The position numbers and the translations under genes were made by a program. A stretch of 64,000 nucleotides of DNA, taken from positions 186,001 through 250,000 of the forward strand of contig CP085825.1 in NCBI GenBank assembly GCA_020809705.1. Direction: 5' to 3'. The notes beneath the pieces were generated by a model. It was given only the letters and a program-made list of their open reading frames with translations. It had not been told where the DNA came from and did not search any database. This document shows, in pieces, positions 1 to 14,500 of this stretch; position 1 is the first letter of the stretch; each line of letters begins with the position of its first letter. The DNA is from Calonectria ilicicola (Eukaryota > Ascomycota > Sordariomycetes > Hypocreales > Nectriaceae).

Positions 1-3000
1 TCGGGGGTTGAGATGACACCACAAAAGAGCAGACAAAGCATGAAGAGCAGGTTTCCCGTGTTGGCGGCGTTTTCGGCAGTTTCAAAAGCCGATATCATGA
101 GATGCGCAAAGGTGGACGTGAAGAGGAGAAAGACCCAGATGAACAGCCACATTTGGGCCCCGCGAAGAGTGACGGCGTCAGTAGGCTCGGCATTGCGGTA
201 CAGTCCGACAGGATAATACCAACAAACGTAGATTAAGACTGCCATAAGCGTGTTCCATGGCAGCTCAACAACAATGTTGGATATCATGAAGGCCTTCCAA
301 GAATAGACCTTGGATGGCCGTTCGCGGACTTCGTACAAAGCGCGCTGGGCAACGAAATGCGGCAGAATTTGCTGCATAAGCTGACCAAACAGAGTCAGCA
401 GCATGAAAATAGAAAACATCTGGTTCTGAAGCCCCTGGATCGTGTTCTTTGCATTAAATAGAGAGAAGCCGATGAAGAGTGCCGTGCTGCCACAGAGAAC
501 GGCCTTGGAGTATATGTATATGGGTGTGCGCCAGATTTGTTGGAAAACACGGAGTTGTACTTCACGTAGCTGGGTCGTAAATGGAGCTGCAAATTCACGG
601 TAGCTAGCCTTGTCCTCACGCCTCTGGCCGGAGGCAGTGCGGGCGAGGTTGACCTGCTGAGAGCGTTCCAGTTTCATTTCGGCAAGATGATCTTGCACAC
701 GCGCATACTCGGCAGACTTTCGCCATGTAGCGTGCCAGTCAATGTCGGTGTGGGATCCAGGGGCGGCACCAATGACATGGAGCATCCATTCGGCGGGGTT
801 GGCGTCAGGAGGGCATGGGGGACCGCCATTGCGAACAAAATAGTCAATCAGGATTTCTGAATTTTCGCCAACATCCCCGTAATACACGGTACGACCACCA
901 GTCTCGAGCAGAAGGAGATGATCGAACCGCTGAAAGAGCATAGCAGATGGTTGATGAATGGTACATAAAATCGCTTGGCCGTTGTCTTTTAATTTATTCA
1001 GAAGATCGAGAATTGCCCATGATGTCTGAGAGTCAAGTCCAGAGGTCGGTTCATCCAGAAAGAGAAGCAAGGCTGGCCTGGCGGCAAGTTCTACGCCGAT
1101 TGTGAGGCGTTTGCGTTGTTCAACATTAAGACCTTCGCCAGGAACACCCACAACAGCGTCGGCATAGTCGGTCATTTCTAGGAGCTTAATGACCTCGGTA
1201 ACATAGTCTATCTTCTCTTGGCGTGGAACATGAGCTGGCTGACGCAGAAGGGCAGAGAAAGTGAGGGCCTCGCGGACTGTCGATGTGTTTAAATGCAAAT
1301 CCTGTTGCTGCGCATAACCAGTTTTGCGTTGGAAGGATTCATCGCGAGGTCGACCGTCCACCAGCATCTCACCAGATATGACACCCATGGTGGTACGGGT
1401 AGCTAGTACATCCAACAAAGTAGTCTTTCCAGCCCCAGAGACACCCATGAGCGCCGTCAATGTACAGGGTTTAACCCACCCATCAACGTGATCGAGAATC
1501 CTACGGGTCTCTTTTCCGATTTTGATATCGTAACAAACATCCTTCCATTGGAATATGGCAGTTTGGCGTTCAATTATGGCAATGTCCTCTGATTTAGTCT
1601 TTTCCACAGCAACACTGCGAACAGGGCCGCCTTCAAGATCCCCGTCTGACTTGGTCTTCAGAGCCTTGTGCCCACGGCGAAAGACAAGCACCTCACCTTT
1701 GGACTTCTTTTCCGTGACAAACTCGGTGGCAAGAAGATAGACTCCCATGAGGATAAACATGAAGGCGAAAAGAATTCCAACGTTTCTCCACTTGTGCGTA
1801 GCTACGTAGCCATAAGAGGATTCAAGAAAGGTGTCTCCACTGACATAGGGCTGTCCAGGTACGGATCCAACCGTAGAACAAATGCGGTTTTCTGATCCAA
1901 TATCTGAATATGCAGAGCCCGAAGGGACATAATTGACGCAAACGAATTCGCGATGATGAAATTCGTTGATCAGCAGTGACTCAAACCCATAACTGATGGG
2001 ATTAATACGAGACAGCCATCGAGCCCATCCGAGCATGTACCGGGTCGGGAGGACATAGCCGGTGTACATGACAAGAATCTGCATCAAAATTGCAGCTGGA
2101 GGCATTGCTTCAACCAACGATCTTGTCAGGGACGCGATTGACCGGAACAACATGGACATGGTCAAAGTCAGAATGAAGGAGAGAAATAGGAAGAAGAAAA
2201 AGGCCCCAGGTTCTCTCCTTAGGTTTGTCATGAAGTAAAGCGCTAAATTAAAGGTAATAGCATTGAGAATCTTATAGGGCAAATCCATTATCATGGATGC
2301 AAATGCTTCAGCAGATGGGTGGTAAAGGGCGTAGCGAGAATGTTTTTCCACGATTCCACGTTGGGCATAAAGGGTGAGCATTTCCAGATTGGAACCAAAG
2401 GCATTCATGAGGACAGCAAAGAAGAGCAGAGCACCACGTTGGAAGAAGCTGTTGGTGTTGGACTGGAGGTTGTAAAAGATGCTAGCAATGACGAAAGCCA
2501 TGACAGTGTTTCCAAAAAGCGAAGATATTGTGATGCTGGGATCGCCTTTCAATCTCTGATATCCACGCCACAGGCACAGGTTAACCTGCTGCGCATAGGA
2601 CAGAGTGTATGGGGAGGATACGCGCTGCATCTTGGCTTGCTGAGCTCGTCGAGATTGCTTGAATTTGTCCAGGTGCTCACCCTCAAACACAAACCGACTG
2701 TTGTATACTTCAATGTCCTTCAAAAGCTGTGCCCGTTCAGTTGAGGCTTTCCACCGTGCGGCGAATTCATCAGGCGTCCGGGGCACACGGTCCTCATATC
2801 CTGGTCGCACAACTCGTTCAAGGTGACTTGTCATAGAGGTGAGAAAATCAGCATCGGTTTGTCGATCAGGACACACAAAACCCATGTCGACGAAATATTT
2901 CTTGGCAGTGGTCGTAGGGCCAAAGTAGATATGGCGTCCTTCATAGAGTACCAAGACTTTGTCAAAGTAGTCGTAAGCAGACTGAGGGGCTTGGTAAATA

Positions 3001-4146
3001 GCAACACAAGCCGTGGCGCCATTAATGTCAGTCTGCATGCGCAGCGTCTTGCAGAACTCGATGGCATTGGCACTATCGAGGCCACGAGTCGAGTTATCCC
3101 AGCATTGCAGGGGCGCCATACTAAGGCATGCTTCGGCAATACTAACACGCTTCCGCTCGCCACCAGATACGCCACGGATAAAGGCGTCTCCAACAATCGT
3201 GTTCTTTGTGTGACTAATACCGAAGCTCGCCATGATGACATCACGCATGTGTTCTGCGTATTGGTTCACAGTTGCGCCTCCTGGGATATGGCGTGGAGTT
3301 CGAGCGCGGGCTGCAAAGAAGAGTGTGTCTCCGACCGTCAACTTGGGGAAGTGGACATCAATCTCAGCTGTGTAGATGGCCTCTCCCCTGAATTCCTTGG
3401 CCATTTGCCGGGCGCTCACACCTGAGGGAATATTAGCATTGAGCCCCCCTCATCTACACAAAGACTGGGGGCCTACCTTGGAAATTAAGCGTCGATTCCT
3501 TGTCAACAAAGAAGCCGTGCGTCTCCCCACTAATAGTCTTCAAGAAGGTTGAGCATCCAGACCCTGGCGGCCCAAGAACTACCAGCATTTCTCCTGCATT
3601 TACGACTCCTTCAAGGTCTCGCAAGATCTCAATTTTGCGCTGGCCCCGGCCCATGACCCTTTGCGCCAGCCCAACGGCTTCCAGCCAAACATTACCTACA
3701 CTTTTCTGAAAATCGGTATCAGTACCAAACCCATGCACATTCAAGTTGCTAAAGGCTACTCCCAGCGTTCGCAGTGGGTGTGCCTTGTCATCTTCGGTGT
3801 GCATTTGCAGCATGGCCTTGCACCACGCGCGGGCATTGAAGTTTTCACCATTTGGGTCCAAGGCCGATCCCGGTTCCGCATTGAAGGGATTTTGTCCAGC
3901 CGTTGAATGCACAGCGCTCTGCTGCGTGAAATGTTTAGCTAGTTGATGCACCTCCTCTTCCCTGCTTCTGATGCTAGCGACTTCTTCGACGCCCTCGGTT
4001 CTGAACCGTTGGTTGGGCTTGCGGGGAAACTTGCTGTCCCCATCCTCAGCAGCCGTAGAATCATCTGAGCCAGAGTTTTCGGCGCCAATGCGGTGGGAGG
4101 GGCGGGGTCCCGTCTTTTCGTCCCCGTCGGTGGTAACGTCTTTCAT
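1..4146 (-). CDS. PDR-type (ABCG) multidrug ABC transporter, 3' end cut off by window
   Basis: Plasma-membrane full-size pump of the fungal pleiotropic drug resistance family, with NBD-TMD-NBD-TMD order. Exon 1 is 4146-3477 and exon 2 runs from 3421 past the left edge; the intron 3476-3422 is GTAGGC...CTCAG. About 1,363 residues are present of roughly 1,500 expected. NBD1 has the PDR-typical degenerate Walker [13 protein letters not shown], with Cys for Lys, and signature [13 protein letters not shown]2 has a normal Walker [12 protein letters not shown] and the degenerate signature [12 protein letters not shown]. The first membrane domain lies between them and the second begins near the left edge; the last visible residues are GVISTP. 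The N terminus is hydrophilic and acidic, as usual. It may export a metabolite or siderophore made nearby, but PDR pumps are common and nothing here shows the substrate. Family call is very secure. Confidence 0.95.
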
Positions 4147-5570
4147 CTTTGCGGATCAACTAGTTCAGACGTGGTGGCGAGGGTCAATCGAAGGCGTTAA
4201 CCATAACGGAAAGGGCTCAAATACGAGGGTTTGGCAGAGTTCTTGTGGTGGATGTGAGCAACATAAGCTTACAGGACGGAGTCATGAGCTATTAAATAGC
4301 AGCACGAGCTACGCGCTACAGCTAATTGACATCATGGCGTTCACAGTTGCTATTGGCACCTCGAGCCGATCCTCAGCCACATTATCACTAGGTCAGCATT
4401 AGGCACACTTAGTAGTCAGAGTTGCACTCCGCCACCGCATTGGGTTAGCGCCATCTTTCAGATCTATTGCTCGACTCGCTTCTCATTCGGCCACTTCCTG
4501 AGACAGATGACCGTGGCGCGCCGGTAGATCCGATATGTTTCGCTTGGGGGATCTCCGTCCAAAGTCCGCCTCAAGTCCGCTTGATGTCCGCCCGAATCCC
4601 GTCTCCAGGCCACAAATCCGCCGTGAACTTGAAGCCAATAGGATATAAACAACTCATAGGTTATGGATGGGATGATCACATCAATGGGCGCGTGGGATGA
4701 CTCATTGGTGAATACATCTGTTCGTGTATTTTAGAAAATGAAAATGGGTGTGGTACTACGTGGAGCACTTTTCATTTGTCGAGGGAGAAGCTCTCCATTT
4801 CTCTCGAAATTATTGGCCAGATTCAAGCACTTCTAAATTCATGTCCGAGAAACAAGCAACGATAAAACTATTTAGAGTGAATGAGATGTTTATGCGGGGC
4901 TATACGAGCGGGTGATCAGCATTGTATGTAACCCGACAATCTCGCATTTAGCCGCGGGTCGCAACCACAGCTATCCTGTCAGCGCTATTTTCACCGGCTT
5001 GGAACTTCGTATCTGACTAAGATTGTGGTAAGCACCTTGAACTCTCTATGACAGTTGCCTGGGAGAGATTTTTCTTTCTTCTGGAGACTTGGAAATTATT
5101 ATTCTCTCACAGACCAATTTTACAGTTCTAGAGGAGTGGGTGAGCATGTGAATATCTGCGGCGGATTTAAGCTCGTGGGTCAGCCCCGGACACAGCTCGG
5201 AGGTATTTGCGAACAAGCTCCATGCATACAGAAAGTGTACTGTGCATCTAATGCGGCTGAAAGGTTTTCCCATCGTTGGTCAAAATATGCCATTTGGGAG
5301 GATTTTTTTGTGAAGAATGCTTATTGCGCAGTGCAAAATATAGGATACTCACATTCTAGAGCGCATTCAAAATATTCTGCAGCGTCACTACGAATGGTTC
5401 AAGGAATATCTAGAATATATTCGAAAGGTGTTTTTTTTTTGCTTGTGTCATAATTATCCTTTGTTTATTGGTCCCTTGAATTGTCACTATTTACATGAGG
5501 ATCCCAATTATTAAGAAATATCATCAATCGACATTACCCACATCTAACAAATGCACACCGCGCAAAACTA
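4147..5570. other. Intergenic, PDR promoter and NRPS 3' flank
   Basis: About 1.4 kb between the start of the PDR gene and the stop of the NRPS. Short open frames occur on both strands, but none has a signal peptide, recognisable domain or convincing splice structure. No exact ATCWGATAA site was seen. The part from about 5,330 on is AT-rich and presumably holds the NRPS polyadenylation region. Confidence 0.5.
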
Positions 5571-8500
5571 TTAATTTGCAATGATCTTTGACAGTTCAGC
5601 CCCAAAGTAGGTCACAATCTTAGCAGCAAATTGACGACCATCACCACCTAGCACTTCATCACCACTCACAGCCACACTAATATCCTGACCTTGAACGAGG
5701 ACATTCAAGAATAATCGATGAGGGCATAGGTGGGACGTTTCCAGATTCTCAATAGTGGAAACTATTGACGAAGGTTTAGTGATGGTAAAATAATCCGAAG
5801 CAAGGGGTTCATTGAGCCTTTGTCTGCTGAGTGCACTGGCGGTAGTTTGGACCTCCTCGCCCTCGCTCAGTACATTATCTCCAGGGTAGAGAATGTTGAG
5901 GTATGTGTTGAACCTGGGCGAATACTTTTGCACATCATCTACCTGTGCAAATTTGGTGAGCTGTGCGAGATGATCTTGCACAAAATCCAGCAGGTGCTCA
6001 TTCGATGGTGACCCAGGTTTCTCATTTTCTAGATGCACGCAGAATGGTGTCATGGTGAGAGTTGGTACACTCTCACAAGTCAAATCAATGGTCCGTGCCC
6101 CATCTGCGGAAGAAACAGAGCGCGAGGCATGGTTCAAGCCAAAGGTGGGTCGGGAACATGCTGTGAAATGTCCCAACGTCTTTGCATAAGCGAGCAAAAT
6201 AGAGGCCGAAATATGCGCATTGCTCTTGGATTGCGACAGCCCCGCAAAAGTGCTCGCTGGGATGACGTTCGGGTATTTCGCCTTAAAGTGTCGTCCTAGT
6301 GGGGAAGTGTCTGTGGACGCTGGCGACGCGCCACTCTTGGCGTCAGCTTGCAGCACTGTATCTTGCGCATGTGACAGGTGTTGCTTCCAGTACGAGTCCT
6401 CAGCGTCAGGCTGCCTGACCTCTCTCACTTGCTCAACTATCTGCTGGAGAGGCGCGCGAGCTTGGAGTACTTCTCCGGAGGTCAACAGATCATTCAAATC
6501 CTTCTGAATCATTTTGATGCTCCACGCGTCGTACAGCGCATGGTGGACCCGCAGTACGAGCGCTTTCCCGTCCGACGCTTCCAAGAAAGATAGGCGAGCT
6601 GGGGGCTCTCTTAGGTCAGATGGCTTGGCATTTTCCTTGCTGACGTGATCCTCAATCAAGGATTGGATGCGCTGTGATGGGTCTTGAACAATTGCAACAC
6701 TTTCTTGTCCAATCCATTGTTCGCTTAGGGTGGTTTGTACCAATCCTGTGGCATTTCCAGTCCATGCGAATGTGGTCCGGAGGCTTTCATGAACTCGGCA
6801 AAGCTCAGCCCAGCAGTTTGACACCTTTTGTGCGTCAATTGTGGTATCGACTACTCGATAAACCCATGGAGCCTCAAGAAATCTTTTGCCGTTCAATAAC
6901 CATTGCTCCAGGTGCGACTGTTGACCCGCTAGAACCGGCAGAATAGACTTGATAAGGTCCACTGAGATTCCGAGTTTTTTGGCGACCAGTTCCTTCAGGT
7001 CCCTGTTCTGAGTCGACAACAGCTGCCTCGGTTTCTTTTCCACAAATTTCTCTGCCGAAGCTGCTCTCTTCACAATGTCATGGACACTGGCACCTTTAAT
7101 GATCTCAAATACGCTTGCGCTTATTCCGACCCGCTTCTTCAAGAGTTTTGACAAGCGGATAGCTAAGATTGAATCAAGGCCTGCGTTGACCAATTTTGTG
7201 TGGTAGCCAATTTCCTTAGCCCGACACCTCGTGCCGAGCACCTTTTTAACCACTTCCAACACCGCATCTGCTGTCGGGGCCAGGCCGTTCATTTCTACCT
7301 GACGGGGGCTCTCCTTTATGGATCCACCATTTAAAGCAGAGTGTTTCTTTCCTGCCGCTTCCATTTGGTTGATATCAAGGACTGGCTTTTGAAGTTCATT
7401 TGAGAGAACGGATTTCACCGCGATTTCAAGACGGCTCCCCAAGCTCTTCACTTCTTCCGTGGTCATCTTAGCTCTTAGCTTACCGTGAAGTCTATCATTC
7501 TTGATGTGGAAGCTGACAATGAGAGGATAATCATCATACGCTGGTCCATCATTCGAACCGTCGACGCTCTGAGTCTGGTTTTGAGCAGGGTTGAACAAAG
7601 TTTGTTCTGCGTTGCTGTTGGAATTGTTTGTAGAGCCAACGATACCATCAAAAACGAACAGGCTTTGGAAAAGGCTTGCAGGGACATTTTCTTGGTCATG
7701 GTTGGATCTCCACAATGCCTGAATCCTCCTTAGAGATGCCATTGAATTAACTCCCCTTACGCTGTCGCTCATGTTCTGCACGCGTGTCAAAGCGCCTGCG
7801 ACATTCACTGGTGTGCCTTTGTCTGCCAATGACACCCGCATTGGCACTGTGTTAATGGTGGGACCAACAACGCTAGCGTCAACATTCGCGTCCAGACCGC
7901 CAGTTGAGATGACCTCGCCATAGACGACATCAGCTTGCCCGTAGAGAGACTCGCAAAGAACCTTGACCCAGGCTAGCTGCAGCGCCGTCTTGGTTGCCAC
8001 ACCCGCTTCTCTGCATCTTGTTTGCAGCAGCGACAAGTCTTGCTCGCCCAGTGTGAAGTGGAAAGCCGATCCGGCCTGAAGTGATTCGGCCGGGAAATTA
8101 AGTGGCGTATACCAGTAATCTTGAACCAGGTTAGCCCAGAACGCCACTGAAGGCTTCTGCGCGAGTGCAACAGTTTTTGCAAAGGGCCTGAAAAGATGGC
8201 TTGCTACTGCTTCTCCATCATTATTCAGCTCTTGTAATCGCCTGTGGTAGTTTTCGCCTAGTATATGCCACATGGCTTGAATTGAAGCTGCGTCGTATAA
8301 TGCATGGTGAATCCTGAGTTGGACCCTACCAGGCATATCAGACTGTACTACCTCCCACTGAACGAGGTCGCTCTGCTCAGTAGGGGAGACCACGCCAACC
8401 CACGGTGCCTCATCATCTTGCGTGAATATGAAACGGGTTCTCAAAACCTCACAGGCCTGCACTGTATCTCTGATGGCAGCGAATAATTTGTCGAGGGTGG

Positions 8501-11500
8501 GAGTGTCCGTGCTGAGGGCGTATGGGGACAATTGGATGGCGTGGACGTAAGTATAAGCTTTGCCTGCAATGGCCAATGATGCGCTGAGCATTCCCTCTTG
8601 GAGTGGTGTGGCGACAAACATCAACTCTTTTGCTAGTCGTCCTAGGGTCATGTCATACATTTCTTCGTTGCTTAAACCGTTTTCAGCGTTGTCGCGCTTG
8701 ACTGTAACTTCGTGTGTCGCTGTACCAGGGAGTGTGGCATTGGCTCTGTTCTTCATTTCTTGCACAAGTCTTGCAACACCTTGGATTGTTCGAGCTTTGA
8801 GGACTGCATTGGGGGTGAGCTTGACATGCTCCGACTTGTTGATGAGTTTAACGAATGGAAGAACGGTGATGGAATCGAGGCCCATCTGGTACAGTGAAGC
8901 CGACTTGGCCTTGTCCAATGTATCAGATGGCTTCAAACGGAGAAGCTGGCAAATGGCTCTCCATACAGACGTCAGGGCTGCTTGATAACTTGCATTTGTA
9001 GAATCCAGGTCTGGTTCAAGTTCATTGGATGATTGGTGGTTGTTGGAAGAAACACGACTTGTGTCGTAGGGAATTCGAACAAAATGATCAACCCTGGCGT
9101 TGTCGGTAGACCCACAAACAATTTTCTCAAACAGCTGGCCAACATCATTCAGCTGTGACTCAGATAGGGCTCCAGCAGACGAAAGAGTCAGGACAATATT
9201 GCCCTCTGCGTGCATATCGACATCAATTGCCAGGGCCATATCGCTTTTACTCTTGGTGTGCAGAGCAATCATGCGCCCAGGGTCTGGTTCTCCGCTTGTA
9301 TCGACATTTGTAGGAACAAAATTGATGGTAAGTAAACTATCGAATAACTTGTCTTGGGATCCAGACCATCGTTGAACCTTTTCAACACTGACGAACGGCA
9401 TCGCTCCCTGACAAGCCTCAATGTGCGCTTCATGGACTTTCTGGGCAAGCTCTGATAAAGTTTCACTGCCTGTCTGGAGATTGAGTGTCTGGACCAAGGT
9501 ATTGAGACATGGCCCGACAAATTTGTCGACATTTTCAGAAACGTGGCCAAGTAAGGGTCTCAGTGACATGACAAAGCCGTAAACAATCGTTGTCTGTTGA
9601 GTGAGGTGAGCGATGCAGAGGGCCGTCGCCAGTTGGAAAGCAGAAGAGGGTGATATCGAGACGCCGCACTCTTTAGACTGAGCCTGCAACTTGGACTTGA
9701 GTTGTGAAGTATTCCAGGCCATTTGCAAAGTCGAACGAACCATGGCATCATTTTTATCCAAATCGGTACCAATGCGGCATGGCTGCACACCGCGCAGCCT
9801 TTCTTGCCAGGAGCGTCTTGTGAACTCCATTTTCGCATCAGGGAGATGGCAATGATTTGAGAGGGCAGCCAAAATATCTACGCTTTTGTTGGTCAAAGTT
9901 GAGATCAAACCTGGTCCGTTATAGGCCTGCTCCAACTTTTGCCTGAGCGTGTCAATGGCAACACCGTCGAATAACGCATGATGGATCTTCAAAGAAACGG
10001 CAATCTCTTCGGAATCCTCATTCTTTCGAAGCTGAAGTCTGATTGGCGGGCGCACATTCATTTGAGCCACAATCTCCGCAGGGTCTGCTTCGCCGTCGAA
10101 CGGCGAAAATGGGGTAGACTTGAGGACGACCTGGAAGACCTGGCCATCTTCCTCTCGTTGAACAAGACAGGTTCTCAGGATGGCCTCAGTTGCGATAACC
10201 AGCTCGGCTGTCCTTTTCCATTTAGCAATATCCGTGCCGTGAGAAAGACGGTACTGGAATTGGGCCACGTATGGGACATCAGCTGTCTTTCCGCTCTCAT
10301 CTTCTGCATTATCAGCGCTCAACCACACAAGAGATCGAGCAACAAGGGCGGATTGAAGAGGTAGGCATGGTAGAACAGTCTCGATTTGCGAGTTGTGGAG
10401 GCCGACTGGAAGCGGACCAAGATCTGCAGCACTGAGAGTCCTAACCTCTTGTGTGGTCTCCGCCGTCTGCTGCTGGTGATGCACTGATGTGTTGCTATCT
10501 GAAGCGTTGATATATTGCTCTTTGTCAGCTAATGCGGTGATGGAACCGACTGTGCACGAGGATGAGAGGACATCAGCCATACTGAGCTTAGAAAAGCCTC
10601 TTCTCCTCAAGAGAGATACCAGATGAACAGCAGAGAGACTATCGATGCCCAGACGATGAATGCTGCTGACTACTGTTGCATTAATTTTGCTTCCCACAGC
10701 TTCCTCAATTGCTGCAACAACCACAGATTCTTCGGGGCCCAAAGCTTGAGCTGAAGCGGAGGGCTTTGGCTGCCCACTTTGTACAGGTTCTTCAGAAGTG
10801 ATAAAGTCGTTTGCCAACTTGGCTAGAAGTTTCGTGTCGACTTTGCCGGACGCGACCAGATAAGGGATTCTGGTGACCCAGAGTATCGTGGGGACCATGA
10901 AAGCAGGCAGTCCAGCTTCACATCTCTGCTCAATTCTCTTGATCAATGATGTCAATACCTGTCCTTGGTTGTGAAGTAGTTCAACCTCGCTCTCCCTCTC
11001 CCCCTTTAAGAGATTTCTTGGTTTGCGAGCTACAAATCCAAATAGCTGCTGCTGCTGGTTGGAGTTGTCATTGCCGATGGCTACCACAGCAGCGGCAAAG
11101 TCTAGATCACCCTCATCGGTCGCTACCTCTTTCATGAATGAGACCACCTCGTCGAGCTCGAGCCGCTGGCCTCTGATTTTGGCTTGCTGGTCTGCTCTGC
11201 CAAGGAATTCAAGGGTGCCGTCATGCATCATTCTCATCATATCACCTGTACTGTACATTCTCTTGTCGCCATCTCCTAGTAAAGAGGTAGTCTGGAAGCT
11301 CTTTGCATTCTCGATAGGCCTATCCAAATAGCCCATAGCAACTTGCGGGCCAGCAATATAGAGCTCACCTGGCTGGCCTCTTCTGGCGATAACCTGTTCA
11401 TCACCAGTACCAGGGCACAGGAGTAGAGCCTCGAGACCCTGGAGTGGCAAGCCAAGATTGCGAGCGTTGGAGTCGCGGTTTACGGCGTGGCCTAGGCAAC

Positions 11501-14500
11501 CGATGGTAACCTCAGTTGGTCCATAGAAATTGAAAAGGACTACTTCTTGTTGGTGATCCTTTTGGTCGGTCGAACTAGAATTTCTCGTCCACGTGTCCAA
11601 AAGTTCGCTGGACGCCTTTTCTCCACCAGTTGTCACTACTCTAACGGAGGGCACATCCTGGGGCCTTAGCCCAAGCTGGGTCAGCACAGAGGGCACGGAG
11701 CCAAAATGCGTGATGCTTAGTTCATTGATAACTTGCTGAAGGCTACCAAGCATCGCATTGCGGTTCTTCCCGATGACAACACGGTGACCCAGGAACCATG
11801 GCACGAAAAGCTGTGTTAGATGGGGGTCAAAGGCCCTGGATGTCAGGTTGAGATATTTGCCGACGCCCCCTAAGCTGGCGGTGGCGGGCGACGACTCAAT
11901 TAAGCGAGCACTAAATGACGCGATAAAGTGGCACAGGTTGCTGTTAGATACGCGGACACCTTTAGGACGGCCGGTTGAACCAGATGTGTACAGCAGATAG
12001 CCACCTTGCCCAGCTTCAAACTGTACATCGGAGATGGGCCAAGACAAAATAGTATTAACGTCATCATTGCCATCTGGTAACAATAAGGTAGGAGGATCGC
12101 TGCCGAGGTCAAGGTTCAGATTCTCGGCCAGCTTTTCGGTAGTGATGACCACCTTTGCCTTGGCGTCGCGTACGAGGAGTTGCTTTCGAGCTGCAGGCAA
12201 TTCCTCGTCAACAGGAAGGTAGACGTAGCCGGCCCGGAAAATGGCTAGGGTTGCTGCCAGTGACTTTATATCCCTGCTCAGATACAAAGCCACGATGTCA
12301 TCAGGCTGCAGACGAGCCTCATGGGATGATAGCTTCGAGGCAATGGCATTGGTGAGGTTGTTCAATTCAGCGTATGTAATTGTCTTTGTGACAATCTCAT
12401 CGTCTCCATCAGCCGACTCTTGGATAATGACCTCTTCAGCCGCAATCCACTCGGGATGTTCAGAGGCATACAGAGATACCCCTTCAGTTGGATTAACTGG
12501 ACCGACCTTGTCATCAGTAGTATTGCCGCTCACAGAAATAAGACTACGGCCCATTCTTTTTTGGAGCTGGGTAAGAGGCAGTTGAGGCGATTCTACCATG
12601 ACTCGAGCCTGTTCGATGATTTGATCCAACATGAGTTCTAACTGCGCCTGCGATATACGGCGCCCATCACCAGTAAGCTCCATGGCTCCATCGCCTTCGA
12701 ATATGTTGAAAGCAAGTGGATGTTCGACATTAAGGGAAAGTGCTTGCTCTATTTCCCGGAACATGGTATGAAATTTACCATCTTGAGTGTCTACAGCGCT
12801 CTCTGGGGCTGGATGATAGACAAAAAGACCTGGAAATGGGGTGTTGTTACTGTCGCTACCTTGATTGAGCATCTTCTTGATATCCACGGGGTGCAGATTA
12901 TGCGTCATTCGAAACAGCTTTGATGAGTCGTGAGACATTTCTCTCCAGAGCTCCTCGGCTGATGAGGCATCGGTGCGGACAACAACGGGGAGAGTGGCCA
13001 CTGCAGGACCAACGACCTGAGCTAATTCTGGATGTAGGACTCTCTGAGAAACGGTTTGACCAAATACCACGGCCTTGAGCTCTAGGTATGACGCCAAAAC
13101 GCATCCAAATGCTGATTGAAGCACTGTTGGGAGAGCGGGCGAGGTAGATGTAGATGTGAGCAATGAGGATGGAATCGCCTTTCTGGAAAGTAGAATCCTC
13201 TGTGGTTGCTTTTGACGGGACTGCGTGAGGTCAGGAAATGGGGCGTTGAGAGCACCTGATGACTTCCTTAGATCGGCCAGGTGCTTATTCCACAATGTCG
13301 CCGCCTCTTCCCTCTGAGCAGAGGTGGGCAGTAGGCCAAGCTCCATACCCCTCTCGAGTTGCACTACGCTCCCGTTGTTGTTTCCGGCTTGCTTATGGTA
13401 GAGGCTCGCAACGGTATCGAGAAAGATTTGTGAAGATACACCGTCGTATAGTGCGTGGTGCATACTCAACATCAGCTTAGCATCTTGCTCGTCAAGTGTG
13501 ACGGACCATGGGGGCTGAATTGTTGTCGTTGGCGCCAATTCCGTTTGAACCTTTTCAGCCCACTGGGACAGAGTTCGATTTTCGTCACTGGATAATAAGT
13601 TCCAGCGAATTGTTGGCTCGCCTCGGACCAACTGAAGAATCGTGGATTGAATTCCTTGTTGGCGAGCCCATGCGACGATATTGTCATACCCTTCAGTGTC
13701 TTCGACTTCCAATTGGAGAAGAGGGACAAAGATGGTTCGAAGAATATCGAATTTTCTAGCAGCTCCGGTCCACGCTTCTCTCAGACGAGCACTATCAATC
13801 TGACCTAGGTGGCTCAAGTCGAATACTCGATGAGACCAGTAGGCTTGAGGTTCAAGCATCGTCTCCACAATAAGGGATTCTTGCATCGGCGTTGCAGGGA
13901 GCACGTATAACATGTCACTCGGTCGCATGGAGCCACGTAATTTTTTAGTCAACTTGGCTTTGATGGAAGCCACCCATGAATCCTGTACGGAAGTATTTTG
14001 CGACACGCTGTCTTCAGATGGCTCGGATGGGGTGTCTTGACCTGGCAGCTTGCTGAGAACCACGTCCACTAATTCACCAAGAAATTGGCAGCGCATGAGA
14101 TCAAGAACCCCGACGGCACATTTTAGCTGTCGCCTGAGCGACCATGCAAGCTTGGTCACTTCTAGAGAACTGAAGCCCAAGCCAGCCAGACTATCATCAG
14201 GAGAGAGTGGCCCCACTGCAACCTTAAAGTGATCGGCAATGACCTGAAGAATAGGAAGTTGTTTTTCAGTCCACTGCAACTTCTTTTGCTGATCTTCGCC
14301 AATGGAACTATCGGATTTATCTCTTCCGGATAGGATAGTCAGATCTGAATCCTTGTAAATCTGCTGAAGGGCCTTGCGATCGACTTTGTTGGATGCGGTT
14401 CTCGGCATTGTCGTTTCCAGGACGACGACATGCCCAGGTACCATGTAAGCCGGTAGTAGTTCTCTAGCCCTTTGGAAGACCTGAGTCCTAATTTTGCGTG

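Noticed and set aside
5055..5453. 132-codon open frame downstream of the NRPS
   Set aside because: Composition is unlike neighbouring genes, with no domain, and it ends in an AT-rich 3' flank.
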